64,000 nucleotides of DNA from Pseudomonadota bacterium (GCA_023422775.1 JAFAGM010000025.1:5225-69224), one strand, 5' to 3'. Shown: positions 41,341 through 51,135, counted from the stretch's first letter. Notes: generated by a model not told the origin, from the sequence alone. Made by a program: numbers and translations.

Positions 41341-44300
41341 ATGCTGCACGATTGGGGCGTGATCGCCGCCGCGTTCACCTATATCGGTCTGCTGTTCGCC
41401 GTCGCCAGCTACGGCGACCGCCTGTCGCCGGGCCAGCGTGGCCGCGCCGGCATGCTGATCTACCCGCTGTCGCTGGCGATCTACTGCACCTCCTGGACCT
41501 TCTTCGGCTCGGTCGGATTCGCCACCCGCACCAGTTTCGATTTCCTCGCGATCTATCTCGGTCCGATCCTGATGATCGGACTCTGTACACCGCTGCTCCG
41601 TCGCGTGATCCAGCTCGCCAAATCGCAGAACATCACCTCGATCGCCGACTTCATTGCCGCGCGCTACGGCAAGAGCCAGGCGGTCGCCGCCACCGTGGCC
41701 GGCATCGCGATCGTCGGATCGGTCCCCTACATCGCGCTGCAGCTCAAGGCGGTGGCATCTTCGCTGGAGACGATCCTCAGCGAGGACAAACTGCTGTCCT
41801 CCGTTCCGGTCATCGGCGATATCGCGCTCGTCGTCACGCTGGCGATGGCGGTGTTCGCGGTGCTGTTCGGCACCCGCCAGACCGACGCCACCGAGCACCA
41901 GCACGGCCTGATGCTGGCGGTCGCCACCGAATCCATCGTCAAGCTGGTGGCCTTTCTCACCGCCGGCGCCTTCGTCACCTTCTGGATGTTCACGCCGGTC
42001 GAACTGATCGAACGCGCCATGAAAACCCCGGAGGCGGTGCGCGCGATCGAATATGTGCCGTCGATCGGCAGCTTCCTCACCATGACGCTGCTTTCGTTCT
42101 GCGCGATCATGCTGCTGCCGCGGCAGTTTCATGTCAGCGTGGTCGAGAACTCCAGCCCCGATGAGGTCAGTCGCGCCCGCTGGCTGTTTCCGCTCTATCT
42201 GGTCGCCATCAACCTGTTCGTGATTCCGATCGCGATCGCCGGCCTCGTCACCTTCCCGTTCGGCGCAGTGGACAGCGACATGTACGTACTGGCGCTGCCG
42301 ATCGAGGCGAACGCCACGCTGCTCAGTTTCGCCATCTTCGTCGGCGGACTGTCGGCAGCGACCGCTATGGTGATCGTGGAATGCGTCGCGCTTTCGATCA
42401 TGGTCTCCAACGACATCGTGCTGCCGCTGGTGCTGCAGCGCAGCCCCGCCACCCGTGCCGGCCGCAAGGATTTCGGCGACTTCCTGCTCAGGATCCGCCG
42501 CTTTGCGATCTTCGGCATCATGGTGATGGCGTATTGCTACTATCGCGCGCTGGGCAACACCCAGCTGGCGGCGATCGGCCTGCTGTCGTTCGCGGCGCTT
42601 GCCCAGCTCGCACCGGCGTTCTTCGGCGGACTGTTCTGGCGCGAGGGAACGGCGCGCGGCGCCATGACCGGCATGCTCGTCGGCTTCGCGGTGTGGGCCT
42701 ACACGCTGTTCCTGCCGAGCTTCCTGGAGAGCAATACCGCCGGCATGCTGCTGCTGCAACACGGACCGTTCGACATCGAGTCGCTGCGGCCGCGGGCACT
42801 GTTCGGCGCCGACCTGCCGCCACTGATGCACGGCGTGCTCTGGTCGCTGTCGCTCAACATTCTCACCTATATCGTGATGTCGCTCGCGCACCGGCCATCC
42901 TCGATCGAACGGCTGCAGGCGGATCTGTTCGTGCCGAACACGCTGACGCCGATCGCACCGTCGTTCCGGCGCTGGCGGACCACCGTGACCGTGCAGGACA
43001 TCCAGAGCACGGTGGCGCAATATCTCGGTCCCGACCGCGCCCGTCATGCGTTCGAGGCGTTCGCCGCCGGCCATCCCGGCGGTCTCGACCCGGCCGCGCC
43101 CGCCGACTTCGAGCTGCTACAGCACGCCGAGCGCCTGATCGCCTCCTCAATCGGCGCGGCCTCGTCGCGCCTCGTGATGTCGCTGCTGCTGCGCAAGCGC
43201 ACCGTCTCCGCCAAGGCCGCGCTGAAGCTGCTCGACGATTCCCACGCCGCGCTGCATTTCAACCGCGAGATCCTGCAGACCGCGCTGAACCACGTGCGTC
43301 AGGGCATCGCGGTGTTCGACGCGGACCTGCAGCTGATCTGCTCGAACGCCCAGTTCGGTGAGATCCTGGCGCTGCCGCCCCAACTCGTGCAGCTCGGCAT
43401 CCCCTTGCAGGAGATCCTCGAGTTCATGGGCGCCGTCACCCCGTCCGGCATCGGCGATGGCGACGGGTTGCTGCAGCGTCGGCTGGATGCCTACACCACC
43501 GAAGGCGAGCCGTATCTGGAGCGGCTGCCCGACCGCCACATGGTGATCGAGGTCCGCTCCAACCGGATGCCCGGCGGCGGCTTCGTCATCACCTTCTCCG
43601 ACGTCACGCCGAGCTTCGAGGCCGCCGAAGCGCTCGAGCGCGCCAACGCGACGCTGGAAAAGCGCGTGCGCGACCGCACCGAGGAACTCACGCGCCTGAA
43701 TTCCGAACTGGCGCAGGCCAAGAGCACCGCCGAGGACGCCAACATCTCGAAGACCCGGTTCCTCGCCGCCGCCAGCCACGACATCCTGCAGCCGCTCAAC
43801 GCCGCGCGGCTCTATGTGACGAGCCTCGTCGAACGTCAGAACGGCGGGGAGGATTCCCGGCTGGTCGAAAACATCGACGACTCGCTGGAGGCGATCGAGG
43901 AAATCCTCGGCGCACTGCTCGACATCTCGCGACTCGACGCAGGCGCGATGGCGATCTCGATCTCCAGCTTCAAGATGGCCGACCTGATGCGTTCGCTCGA
44001 GATCGAGTTTGCGCCGATCGCCCGCGCCAAGGGGCTGGAGCTTACCTTCGTGCCCTGCTCGCTGCCGGTGGAGTCGGACCGCTCGCTGCTGCGGCGGCTG
44101 TTGCAGAATTTCATTTCCAACGCCATCAAATATACCCCGCGCGGGCGCGTGCTGGTCGGCTGCCGCCGTCACGGGCAATCGCTCAGGATCGGGGTCTACG
44201 ACACCGGCGTCGGAATTCCCGTGACCAAGCGCGGCGAGATATTCAAGGAGTTCCACCGCCTCGAGCAGGGCGCGCGGATCGCGCGCGGTCTCGGCCTTGG

Positions 44301-44853
44301 ACTGTCGATCGTCGAGCGTCTGGCGCGCGTGCTCAACCACGGTATCGCGATCGACGCCAACGAAGGCGGCGGCTCGGTATTTTCGGTGACGGTGCCGGTT
44401 GCCAAGGCGGTCAATCATACCGCCGCCGTCACCAGCGCAACGCCGCTTTCCAGAACGCCGATGAGCGGCGCGCTGATCGTTTGCATCGAGAACGACCCTG
44501 CCATCCTGGACGGCATGAAGACGCTGCTGAAGGCCTGGGACGCCGAGGTGATCGCGGTCGCCGACCCGGAAGCCGCGATCGCTGCGATCGAATCCTCCGG
44601 CGGACGCGTGACCGGCCTGCTGGTCGACTATCATCTCGATCGCGGCAACGGCGTCGCCGCGATCCGCGAGATCCGGCGCCGCTTCGGCGAGAGCATGCCC
44701 GCCATCCTGATCACGGCGGATCGCAGCCCGAACGTCCGCGCCGCCGCGCGCGAGGAGAACATCACGATCCTCAACAAGCCGGTGAAGCCGGCCTCGCTCC
44801 GCGCCTTGCTCGGCCAGTGGCGCACGCAGCAGATGGTGGCTGCGGCGGAGTGA
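41341..44853 (+). CDS. SSF-domain hybrid sensor histidine kinase (CrbS/MxtR-like)
   Basis: An 1170-aa membrane kinase. Residues 1 to about 520 form a sodium:solute-symporter-like region with 12-13 helices (YCTSWTFFGSVGFATR, SIADFIAARYGKSQ). A linker, a PAS-like domain near 650-760, and a coiled region follow. The phospho-acceptor His is in LAAASHDILQPLNAARL (about 820), the ATP-binding boxes in NFISNAIKYTPRG and DTGVGIP, and a receiver domain closes the protein with phospho-Asp in LLVDYHLDRGNG. The CrbS/MxtR/NahK group senses short carboxylates such as acetate and controls acs/actP-type genes. The convergent LuxR-type regulator is the obvious partner. Confidence 0.9.
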   Translation: MLHDWGVIAAAFTYIGLLFAVASYGDRLSPGQRGRAGMLIYPLSLAIYCTSWTFFGSVGFATRTSFDFLAIYLGPILMIGLCTPLLRRVIQLAKSQNITSIADFIAARYGKSQAVAATVAGIAIVGSVPYIALQLKAVASSLETILSEDKLLSSVPVIGDIALVVTLAMAVFAVLFGTRQTDATEHQHGLMLAVATESIVKLVAFLTAGAFVTFWMFTPVELIERAMKTPEAVRAIEYVPSIGSFLTMTLLSFCAIMLLPRQFHVSVVENSSPDEVSRARWLFPLYLVAINLFVIPIAIAGLVTFPFGAVDSDMYVLALPIEANATLLSFAIFVGGLSAATAMVIVECVALSIMVSNDIVLPLVLQRSPATRAGRKDFGDFLLRIRRFAIFGIMVMAYCYYRALGNTQLAAIGLLSFAALAQLAPAFFGGLFWREGTARGAMTGMLVGFAVWAYTLFLPSFLESNTAGMLLLQHGPFDIESLRPRALFGADLPPLMHGVLWSLSLNILTYIVMSLAHRPSSIERLQADLFVPNTLTPIAPSFRRWRTTVTVQDIQSTVAQYLGPDRARHAFEAFAAGHPGGLDPAAPADFELLQHAERLIASSIGAASSRLVMSLLLRKRTVSAKAALKLLDDSHAALHFNREILQTALNHVRQGIAVFDADLQLICSNAQFGEILALPPQLVQLGIPLQEILEFMGAVTPSGIGDGDGLLQRRLDAYTTEGEPYLERLPDRHMVIEVRSNRMPGGGFVITFSDVTPSFEAAEALERANATLEKRVRDRTEELTRLNSELAQAKSTAEDANISKTRFLAAASHDILQPLNAARLYVTSLVERQNGGEDSRLVENIDDSLEAIEEILGALLDISRLDAGAMAISISSFKMADLMRSLEIEFAPIARAKGLELTFVPCSLPVESDRSLLRRLLQNFISNAIKYTPRGRVLVGCRRHGQSLRIGVYDTGVGIPVTKRGEIFKEFHRLEQGARIARGLGLGLSIVERLARVLNHGIAIDANEGGGSVFSVTVPVAKAVNHTAAVTSATPLSRTPMSGALIVCIENDPAILDGMKTLLKAWDAEVIAVADPEAAIAAIESSGGRVTGLLVDYHLDRGNGVAAIREIRRRFGESMPAILITADRSPNVRAAAREENITILNKPVKPASLRALLGQWRTQQMVAAAE

Positions 44854-44857
44854 GAGA

Positions 44858-44883
44858 CGTCATTACCACGCTCGCAATGACGG
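44858..44883. repeat. Short hairpin between convergent kinase and regulator genes
   Basis: Arms cgtcatt / aatgacg around 11-12 nt, with little T-tract. It resembles a degenerate half of the cgtcattccggg repeat family and may act as a bidirectional transcript barrier. Confidence 0.5.
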
Positions 44884-44890
44884 GATAAGA

Positions 44891-45565
44891 CTATGTCGTC
44901 GGCGATCCCGGGCGCCAGTCGCCGCCGGCGATTTTCGCGGCGGCGATCACGGCCTGCGTGCGGCTTTCGACGCCGAGCTTCTGCAGGATCGCCGAGACGT
45001 GCGCCTTGATGGTCGCCTCCGACACGCCAAGCTCGTAGGCGATCTGCTTGTTGAGCAGGCCCTCAGACAACATCATCAGCACCCTCACCTGCTGCGGTGT
45101 CAGCGTCACCAGCCGGTCGCGCAGCCGCGTCATGTCGGGGTCGTTGGCCGAGGAGAGATCGGTGTCCGGCGGAACCCAGACGTCGCCTTCCATCACCTTC
45201 ATGATGGCGTCGCGCAGCGTCTCGACGCCGAAGCGCTTGGGAATGAAACCCGAGGCGCCAAAGTCGAGCGACTTGCGGATCGTGCCGGCGTCGTCGCTTG
45301 CGGACACGATGACCACCGGGATCGCCGGATATTGAGCACGCAGATAAATCAGCCCGGAGAAGCCGGAGATCCCCGGCATGGTGAGATCGAGCAGGATCAG
45401 GTCGATGTCCGAATCCCGTTCCAGCAGCGCGGTAAGATCGTCGAACGAGCCGGCCTCGCTGACGACAGCCGAAGTCACGACGCTCACCACCGCCTGACGC
45501 AGGGCATCGCGGAACAATGGGTGATCGTCGGCGATAACGAGGTGAGTATTGCTGGCGGCCGTCAT
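44891..45565 (-). CDS. LuxR/NarL-type response regulator (CrbR-like)
   Basis: A 224-aa two-domain regulator. The receiver has acidic DDHP near residue 13, phospho-Asp in LILLDLTMPGISG (about 57-60), and the T/S and K positions in VVIVSASDD and GFIPKRF. The C-terminal GerE helix-turn-helix reads LTPQQVRVLMMLSEGLLNKQIAYELGVSEATIKAHV. Convergent with the SSF-kinase, from which it is separated by 37 bp, it is the likely recipient of its phosphate. Probable targets are the symporter operon and the MHS transporter gene, both of which carry a shared upstream motif. Confidence 0.9.
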   Translation of the reverse strand: MTAASNTHLVIADDHPLFRDALRQAVVSVVTSAVVSEAGSFDDLTALLERDSDIDLILLDLTMPGISGFSGLIYLRAQYPAIPVVIVSASDDAGTIRKSLDFGASGFIPKRFGVETLRDAIMKVMEGDVWVPPDTDLSSANDPDMTRLRDRLVTLTPQQVRVLMMLSEGLLNKQIAYELGVSEATIKAHVSAILQKLGVESRTQAVIAAAKIAGGDWRPGSPTT

Positions 45566-45724
45566 TTACTTCTTGTGCGAGGTTGCAACAGCGCATGGCG
45601 AGAACCGGCCCGCCGGGCGAATTTAATTGTCCTCCGCCCGGCGGCTGCATGCAAGGCGCAAATATCGCCTTGCGGAGAAGCGGTTAACCCACTCTTGTGC
45701 ATCGCACAACACTGCGGCCCGACC

Positions 45725-47857
45725 TTAATTTCCAAACAGCACGTCGCGGACCAGCTGGTCGACGGAGGCCACCGCAGCAAGCGCCGATCTCAACCGCTCC
45801 TGGTCGTGGGCCGACAGCCGCTTCACTACGACCGCATTGGAGGGCGGTATTCCCCGGGAAATATCTTCGACCTGTTGCGACAGGATCAGATCGAGGAAGA
45901 CGCCGTGCGCCTCGCCGACCGCGTCCAGATCAGCCTCGCTGACATCAAGCAGCGCCTTTACGCCGGCAAGCCGAGCCGGCGTGGACCGCTCCGTCACATG
46001 GTGGCGGATCGCCATGGCACGCGCGGCGGAAACCACGCCGAACAGCCCGGACCGCTTCAAATCGATGCGGCCACCCTGGGTACGAACGCCGCCAAAAAAT
46101 CCTACGCTCCTGGGAACGCTGATCCCGTCAACCAGAAGCTTGGCGAAAGCGGCCTGCCCCTCGGCTGCGGCGAAGGCCGCCTGCCGCACGGCTACCGCGA
46201 GACTTCCGTCGCCCCAGACGGCACGCAGGTCGAAGAAAATATCCACGGACAGCAGATCCTCGGGATTGGAGCGCGCGATCCAGTGGTCGATACGGGTCCG
46301 CCAGGTCTCGACCGAGCCCCGCCAGGCCGCATTCTTCGCCATAACGCCGCCCTTGCAGCAGGGCACGCCGACCTCGTGCAGGATATCGGCGACCAGAGTG
46401 CCCAAGGCCGCGAACCAGCGATCCTCGCTGCCGCCGGGCTCGCCGCGTTCGAAAATCACCGCATTGTCCTGGTCCATGGCCAACAGACTTTCGCCGCGAC
46501 CAGCCGATCCAAGCACGATCATGGCGTAGCGGCATGGCGGCTCGCCCTCGCCGCGCTGGCGCATGATCCGCTCGGCAATCGCCGTGGCCTGTCCGGTGAG
46601 AGCGCCGAGTTCGCGGGAAATCACCTCCGCAATATCCCGGCCGGAGAGGCCCTCCGCCCGCAGCGATTCCGAAACCCGCGGCAGTTTCGCCCACGCCACC
46701 GCCAGCGCGGGCGCATCCGCCGCAACGTCGATCTCATCGCCGAGCGTTATCGCCTCTCCCGCCCGCAAGCGAAGCAGGTCGCGCGCCGACAATGCACCAA
46801 TTACGCTGCCGGACTCGTCGACAACCCCGAGATGCCGGGTACCGAGGAGATTCATGCGGCCGATGGCGCGATAGACGAAGGCGTCCGCCGGGACAGCAGC
46901 AAGCGGCAGGCTCATGATCTTCTCGACCGGCAAGTCCAGCGCGGCGGCGCCGGACCCGGCGATCGCACGCAACAGGTCTCGCTCCGTCACAATGCCCGCG
47001 TCGGTCGCTTTTACGCCGTCTGGTCCGGCAGACGGCCCGACATAGACGGCCGATATTCGCTCATGCGACAGCCGCGCCAGCGCGGCGTGAACCGACGTGC
47101 CGGCTTCGACGAAGACCGGGGGCGTCCGCATGATGTCGCGATTGCGATGCCGGTAGGCGTAGCTGTCGAAACGCCTCAGCGTCCGTTCCGCATCGGCGCG
47201 CGCCGGCGCCTCGACCGCCGCGATCCAGCCGCTGCGCGCCTGTTCGTCGAGTACCCTGGTGAGGGCAAGGCAGGCCCGCTCGGCTTCGGCAACGGTGCGG
47301 ATGCCGCGGTCGCGCAGCTTCGGTACCAGCGCCAGGAATATCCGCGCAGTGGTAGTCGCGTCGCCGAGCGCGGAATGTCGTTCGGCAGCTTCGACACCCA
47401 GCCAGGCGGTGAGTTTCTCCAGCGTGTAGCCGGCCAGGTCCGGCGCGGCGATCTGCGCCAGGAGCCGCGTGTCGAGCGTGCGAGGCCGCGCCCACGGCAG
47501 GCCGGCCAGATCGCATTCGCGCTTCAGCATTGCGAGGTCGAAGCCAACCGTGTGTCCGATCACCATGGCCCGGCCGAGATATGCATTAAAGCGCGGCCAG
47601 ACGTCGGCAAATACCGGCGAATCCGCCACCATGGCATTGTCGATGCCATGGATCCGCGTCGTCTCGGCCGGAATCGCTTCGTCGGCGGGACGCAGCAATT
47701 GACGAAACCGATCGTCCTCGGCCAGCCTTCCGGTCAGCAATCGCACGCCGGCAAGTTCGATCACCCGCGCCTTGCGCGGATCGAGCCCGGTGGTTTCGGT
47801 GTCGATGACGACGGCGTCGATCGACAAAAGCGGCGCGACGCCACCCGTCCTGTCCAT
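45725..47857 (-). CDS. DEDDh exonuclease / CBS pair / DUF294 nucleotidyltransferase-like protein
   Basis: A 710-aa protein. Residues about 15-180 are a DnaQ-like 3'-5' exonuclease (VIDTETTGLD, HGIDNAMV, HTVGFDLAML, HSALGDATTTARI). Two CBS repeats follow (about 245-360), then a DUF294 putative nucleotidyltransferase core with LGSAGRGESLLAMDQDNAVI and a C-terminal substrate-binding helical domain (DUF294_C, PRSVGFFGG). The ATG at 47857 is preferred to a frame start 10 codons upstream. Proteins of this form sit next to SSF-type acetate or carboxylate symporters in many proteobacteria, and a sensing role for adenylates through CBS has been proposed. Co-transcribed after the 206-aa gene. Confidence 0.9.
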   Translation of the reverse strand: MDRTGGVAPLLSIDAVVIDTETTGLDPRKARVIELAGVRLLTGRLAEDDRFRQLLRPADEAIPAETTRIHGIDNAMVADSPVFADVWPRFNAYLGRAMVIGHTVGFDLAMLKRECDLAGLPWARPRTLDTRLLAQIAAPDLAGYTLEKLTAWLGVEAAERHSALGDATTTARIFLALVPKLRDRGIRTVAEAERACLALTRVLDEQARSGWIAAVEAPARADAERTLRRFDSYAYRHRNRDIMRTPPVFVEAGTSVHAALARLSHERISAVYVGPSAGPDGVKATDAGIVTERDLLRAIAGSGAAALDLPVEKIMSLPLAAVPADAFVYRAIGRMNLLGTRHLGVVDESGSVIGALSARDLLRLRAGEAITLGDEIDVAADAPALAVAWAKLPRVSESLRAEGLSGRDIAEVISRELGALTGQATAIAERIMRQRGEGEPPCRYAMIVLGSAGRGESLLAMDQDNAVIFERGEPGGSEDRWFAALGTLVADILHEVGVPCCKGGVMAKNAAWRGSVETWRTRIDHWIARSNPEDLLSVDIFFDLRAVWGDGSLAVAVRQAAFAAAEGQAAFAKLLVDGISVPRSVGFFGGVRTQGGRIDLKRSGLFGVVSAARAMAIRHHVTERSTPARLAGVKALLDVSEADLDAVGEAHGVFLDLILSQQVEDISRGIPPSNAVVVKRLSAHDQERLRSALAAVASVDQLVRDVLFGN

Positions 47858-47896
47858 CGCTCCCCCTGCCGGCAGCAACGCAACCAATCGAAAAGT

Positions 47897-48517
47897 TCAG
47901 GCTGCGGCATCCGTGGCCAATGCCCGTTGCAGCGCCGCCTTGTCCATGCGCGAAATCAGTTCGTCGTAGATATTGCAGAGGCTGACGCGAAGATAATTTC
48001 GCGTGGTCTGGAAATCCCGCCCGCGCAGCTTCTCGTGGATCGGCATCATGGCGAAATAGGTTTCCGCCAAGGGTTCGGGGATATCCATCACCCGCTTGGG
48101 AGCGTGTCCCCCGGCCAGATCGAGCCGGTGCGACAGGTCGTCGCGCGCGGCAAGCCACGCCACTTCGCCGATCGATGGCGGAACGGGATAGCGGTCGAAA
48201 ACCGAAAGGACGACGGATGTCAGCCGGTCGAGCGTTTCGCGGCGCGGCAGCCCGAGCTGAGAGGCCAACGCGCCCTCAACCATTTCGCCGACCATTGCGA
48301 GACCGAGTGGAAAGGCTTGCCAGCGGGCGCGCTCGACGGCCTCGGCGAATTCCTTTTCCGCAAACAGCACCTTGGCGTAATGGCCTGCCCGTGCACGGGA
48401 ATATTCGTAGATGCCCTTTTGCACGATGAAAGCCGACTGCGCATCGACGAAGTCCGCAAGCGCCGCAAGGTCGCCAATCGGCGGACGGGGACGAAACAAT
48501 TTTTCGAACAGCTTCAT
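47897..48517 (-). CDS. Conserved hypothetical protein beside DUF294 protein
   Basis: A 206-aa helical cytoplasmic protein without signal peptide or membrane segment. It begins MKLFEKLFRPRPPIGDLAALADFVDAQSAF and contains KGIYEYSRARAGHYAKVLF and HEKLRGRDFQTTRNYLRVSL. It ends 39 bp before the DUF294 gene, in the same direction, and divergent from the DUF4212-symporter operon. Genes like this recur next to DUF294/symporter clusters, suggesting it belongs to the same sensing or transport control. Function unknown. Confidence 0.78.
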   Translation of the reverse strand: MKLFEKLFRPRPPIGDLAALADFVDAQSAFIVQKGIYEYSRARAGHYAKVLFAEKEFAEAVERARWQAFPLGLAMVGEMVEGALASQLGLPRRETLDRLTSVVLSVFDRYPVPPSIGEVAWLAARDDLSHRLDLAGGHAPKRVMDIPEPLAETYFAMMPIHEKLRGRDFQTTRNYLRVSLCNIYDELISRMDKAALQRALATDAAA

Positions 48518-48645
48518 CGTTTCCTTCCTGCCGGATGACCGCGCTGGTTCGCCAGCTTAGCCGGCCTTTGCCGATCCCGCACGCCTGGGTAAACCGCATC
48601 GGCAGGCCGCCACGCTCTTAGCAGTTGCAGCACAATTTTGCCCCC

Positions 48646-48657
48646 AAAGTATTATCG
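48646..48657 (+). promoter_or_regulatory. Shared upstream motif AAAGTATTATCG, symporter operon
   Basis: This 12-mer lies 149 bp before the DUF4212 start and matches AAAGTACTATTG at 52548-52559 (10 of 12 identical), which lies 122 bp before the MHS transporter start. Candidate binding site for the nearby LuxR-type regulator; not verified. Confidence 0.4.
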
Positions 48658-48806
48658 AGATGGAACCCGCTCCAATGCTACCCTCCGTTGACTCCGAATC
48701 GGCACAAGACCGATCGAAGCCGCGGCACTGAGGGGGCGCCGCATTGATGGGATTGCATTCCCCTCGATCAATTTATCCCAGCGCGTTCGCCGGGACTTGA
48801 GAGGAA

Positions 48807-49094
48807 ATGCAGCCCATGCCTGACTCAAAAGACCTGAAGCAGAGAGAAGAAGCCCACTGGGCAAAGACCTCGCGCCTGATGTTCACACATCTCGCGGTCT
48901 GGTTCTTCTTCGGCTTTATCATCCATATGTTCGTGACTTCTCTCAACAAGTTCACCATTCCGATTCTGGGCTTCCCGCTCGGCTTCTACATGGCCGCGCA
49001 GGGCTCGCTCATCGTGTTCGTGGTCATGCTGTTCCTGTTCGCGAGGCAGCAGGACAAGATCGATCGCGAATTCGACTTTGCCGAAGAAGATTGA
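48807..49094 (+). CDS. DUF4212 sodium:solute symporter small subunit
   Basis: A 95-aa membrane protein with two helices (about residues 28-46 and 59-78) and a charged C-terminal EED tail. REEAHWAKTSRLMFTHLAVWFFFGF and FPLGFYMAAQGSLIVF match the DUF4212 family, which is always adjacent to a specific SSF symporter subgroup. The Met at 48816 is an alternative start, while GAGAGG sits just before the ATG at 48807. The stop is 13 bp before the symporter start. It presumably assembles with or helps fold the symporter, like YjcH with ActP. Confidence 0.9.
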   Translation: MQPMPDSKDLKQREEAHWAKTSRLMFTHLAVWFFFGFIIHMFVTSLNKFTIPILGFPLGFYMAAQGSLIVFVVMLFLFARQQDKIDREFDFAEED

Positions 49095-49107
49095 GGGGGG
49101 ACGACAA

Positions 49108-51084
49108 ATGGCGACGCAAACTTCTCGCAGTTCCGACTTCCTCAACAACCTGGGGCGGGTCTACGGCTTCTACACCGGAGGCTTTCTCGCCTTCGTGGTC
49201 CTGCTCGCGGTGCTTGAGCAGATAGGGGTTCCGAACAAGGTCCTCGGCTACCTGTTCGTGTTCTTCACGCTTGCCGTTTACGCCATCATCGGCGTCCTGT
49301 CGCGAACGGCTCAGGTTTCCGAATACTACGTCGCCGGACGCAGCGTGCCGGCGTTCTACAACGGCATGGCGACCGGCGCCGACTGGATGTCGGCTGCGTC
49401 CTTTGTCGGCATGGCCGGCACCCTCTTCCTGCTCGGTTACGACGGCCTTGCATGGGTGCTTGGATGGACCGGCGGCTTCGTGCTGGTGTCGATCCTGATC
49501 GGGCCGTACCTGCGCAAGTTTGGCGCCTATACCGTGCCTGACTTCCTGGCGTTCAGGTATGGCGGCAATTTTGCTCGCGCGCTCGGCGTGATTGTGCTGG
49601 TGGCCTGCTCCTTCACCTATGTGACGGCGCAGATCTACGGCACCGGCCTGATCGCCTCGCGCTTCCTCGGGATGCAGTTCGAATTGGCGGTCTTCGCCGG
49701 ACTGGTCGGCATCCTGGTCTGCTCGATGCTGGGCGGAATGCGGGCAGTGACCTGGACGCAGGTGGCGCAGTACATCGTGCTCATCATCGCCTATCTGACG
49801 CCGATCGTGATCCTGTCCACCATGAAGTATGGATTGCCGATTCCGCAACTCACCTACGGACAGGCGATCGCGGACATCACGGCGCGCGAGCAGCAAATGC
49901 TGTCGGCCGGCCTCGCGAGCGCGGCGGCGCTGAAGCCGCACATCCAGCCGTTCATCAACTACACGCCGCTGAACTTCTTCGCCATCATCATATGCATGAT
50001 GGTGGGCACCGCCTCGTTGCCGCACATCCTGATGCGTTACTTCACTACCCCCTCGGTGCGTGAGGCGCGCCAGTCCGTCGCGTGGTCGCTGCTGTTCATC
50101 TTCCTGCTGTACTTCTCGGCGCCGGCGTACGCGGCGTTCTCCAAGCTCGAGGTCTACACCAACATCATCGGGCGTGATCTGACCTCCATTCGTCCCTGGC
50201 TGTTCAACTGGGGCGAACTCGGGCTGATCCAGATCTGCGGCAAGAACGCGGCCAGCATCGACGCCATCGTCGCGGCGTGCAAGGCGATCGCCGACCATCC
50301 CGGCGTGGTCCGGCTGCAAGACTTCGTGATCAACACGGACGTGATCGTGCTCTCCACCCCGGAGATCGCGGGCCTTCCGTACGTGATCTCGGGCCTGGTC
50401 GCCGCCGGCGGCCTCGCCGCCGCGCTGTCCACCGCGGACGGGCTGCTGCTCGCCATCGCCAACGCGTTGTCGCACGACGTCTACTACAAGATGATCGACC
50501 CCAACGCGCCGACCGTGCGCCGGCTGACGATCGCCCGCGTGCTGCTCCTGATCGTCGCCGTGGTGGCGGCCGCGACGGCGGCAACCAAGCCGGCCGACAT
50601 CCTGGCGATGGTCGGATGGGCGTTCTCGCTCGCAATGGCCGGCAACTTCCCGGCGCTCGTGATGGGCGTCTGGTGGAAGCGGGCTACCGCAACGGGCGCG
50701 ATATGCGGCATCATTGCCGGCTTCGGGCTGTGCCTGTTCTACCTCGTCACGACCCGGTACTTCCCGGGGATGGGCGTGAAGTATTTCGGCATGACGTCAC
50801 TGCTGAACCCGATGACCGGCGCACCGGTGGTCGACATCGCGAAGGCCATGGCGTTGCCCAATGCCATGGAGAGCTTCCCGACGCTGGCCCACCCGCTCGC
50901 CAACAAGGTCGGCTGGTTCAACCTCACCAACATCGCCTGCGGGTTGTTGGGAGCGCCGCTCGGCTTTGCCGTCATCTACATCGTCAGCAAGCTGGGCAAG
51001 GAACCCTCGGCCGAAATGCAGGCCTATGTCGACGACATCCGCAAGCCGCGGGGCCGGACGGTGCTCGAAGAGAAGACAGCCTGA
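49108..51084 (+). CDS. Sodium:solute symporter (DUF4212-associated SSF subgroup)
   Basis: A 658-aa inner-membrane transporter of the SSF family with about 13 helices. SSF signatures include YYVAGRSVPAFYNGMATGADWMSAASFVGMAG near residues 70-105, PDFLAFRYGG, and GLAAALSTADGLLLAIANALSHDVYY. A loop of about 60 residues near 350-410 (ICGKNAASIDAIVAACKAI) is an insertion seen in this subgroup. The likely cargo is a short carboxylate such as acetate or pyruvate, by analogy with ActP and from the neighbouring CrbS-like kinase. It is co-transcribed with DUF4212, and a strong terminator follows. Confidence 0.9.
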   Translation: MATQTSRSSDFLNNLGRVYGFYTGGFLAFVVLLAVLEQIGVPNKVLGYLFVFFTLAVYAIIGVLSRTAQVSEYYVAGRSVPAFYNGMATGADWMSAASFVGMAGTLFLLGYDGLAWVLGWTGGFVLVSILIGPYLRKFGAYTVPDFLAFRYGGNFARALGVIVLVACSFTYVTAQIYGTGLIASRFLGMQFELAVFAGLVGILVCSMLGGMRAVTWTQVAQYIVLIIAYLTPIVILSTMKYGLPIPQLTYGQAIADITAREQQMLSAGLASAAALKPHIQPFINYTPLNFFAIIICMMVGTASLPHILMRYFTTPSVREARQSVAWSLLFIFLLYFSAPAYAAFSKLEVYTNIIGRDLTSIRPWLFNWGELGLIQICGKNAASIDAIVAACKAIADHPGVVRLQDFVINTDVIVLSTPEIAGLPYVISGLVAAGGLAAALSTADGLLLAIANALSHDVYYKMIDPNAPTVRRLTIARVLLLIVAVVAAATAATKPADILAMVGWAFSLAMAGNFPALVMGVWWKRATATGAICGIIAGFGLCLFYLVTTRYFPGMGVKYFGMTSLLNPMTGAPVVDIAKAMALPNAMESFPTLAHPLANKVGWFNLTNIACGLLGAPLGFAVIYIVSKLGKEPSAEMQAYVDDIRKPRGRTVLEEKTA

Positions 51085-51109
51085 GAGCACGGCGACACGT
51101 ATCGACAGG

Positions 51110-51135
51110 CGGGGCCCTTGGGGCCCCGTTTTGTT
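51110..51135 (+). terminator. Rho-independent terminator after the symporter
   Basis: Perfect 8-bp stem cggggccc / gggccccg, 3-nt loop, then ttttgtt, 25 bp after the symporter stop. Confidence 0.92.

Noticed and set aside
41197..43074. A 625-codon minus-strand frame opposite the histidine kinase
   Set aside because: Low-complexity, charged translation antisense to a kinase with complete domains.
44999..48538. A 1179-codon open frame on the plus strand opposite the regulator and DUF294 genes
   Set aside because: It mirrors strongly supported minus-strand genes. High GC leaves the antisense frame open, and the translation is His/Arg/Gln-rich without motifs.
48620..48640. A possible sigma-54 promoter (ttgcagcacaattttgc) before the DUF4212 gene
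   Set aside because: The -24 element lacks the required GG, so the match is too weak.
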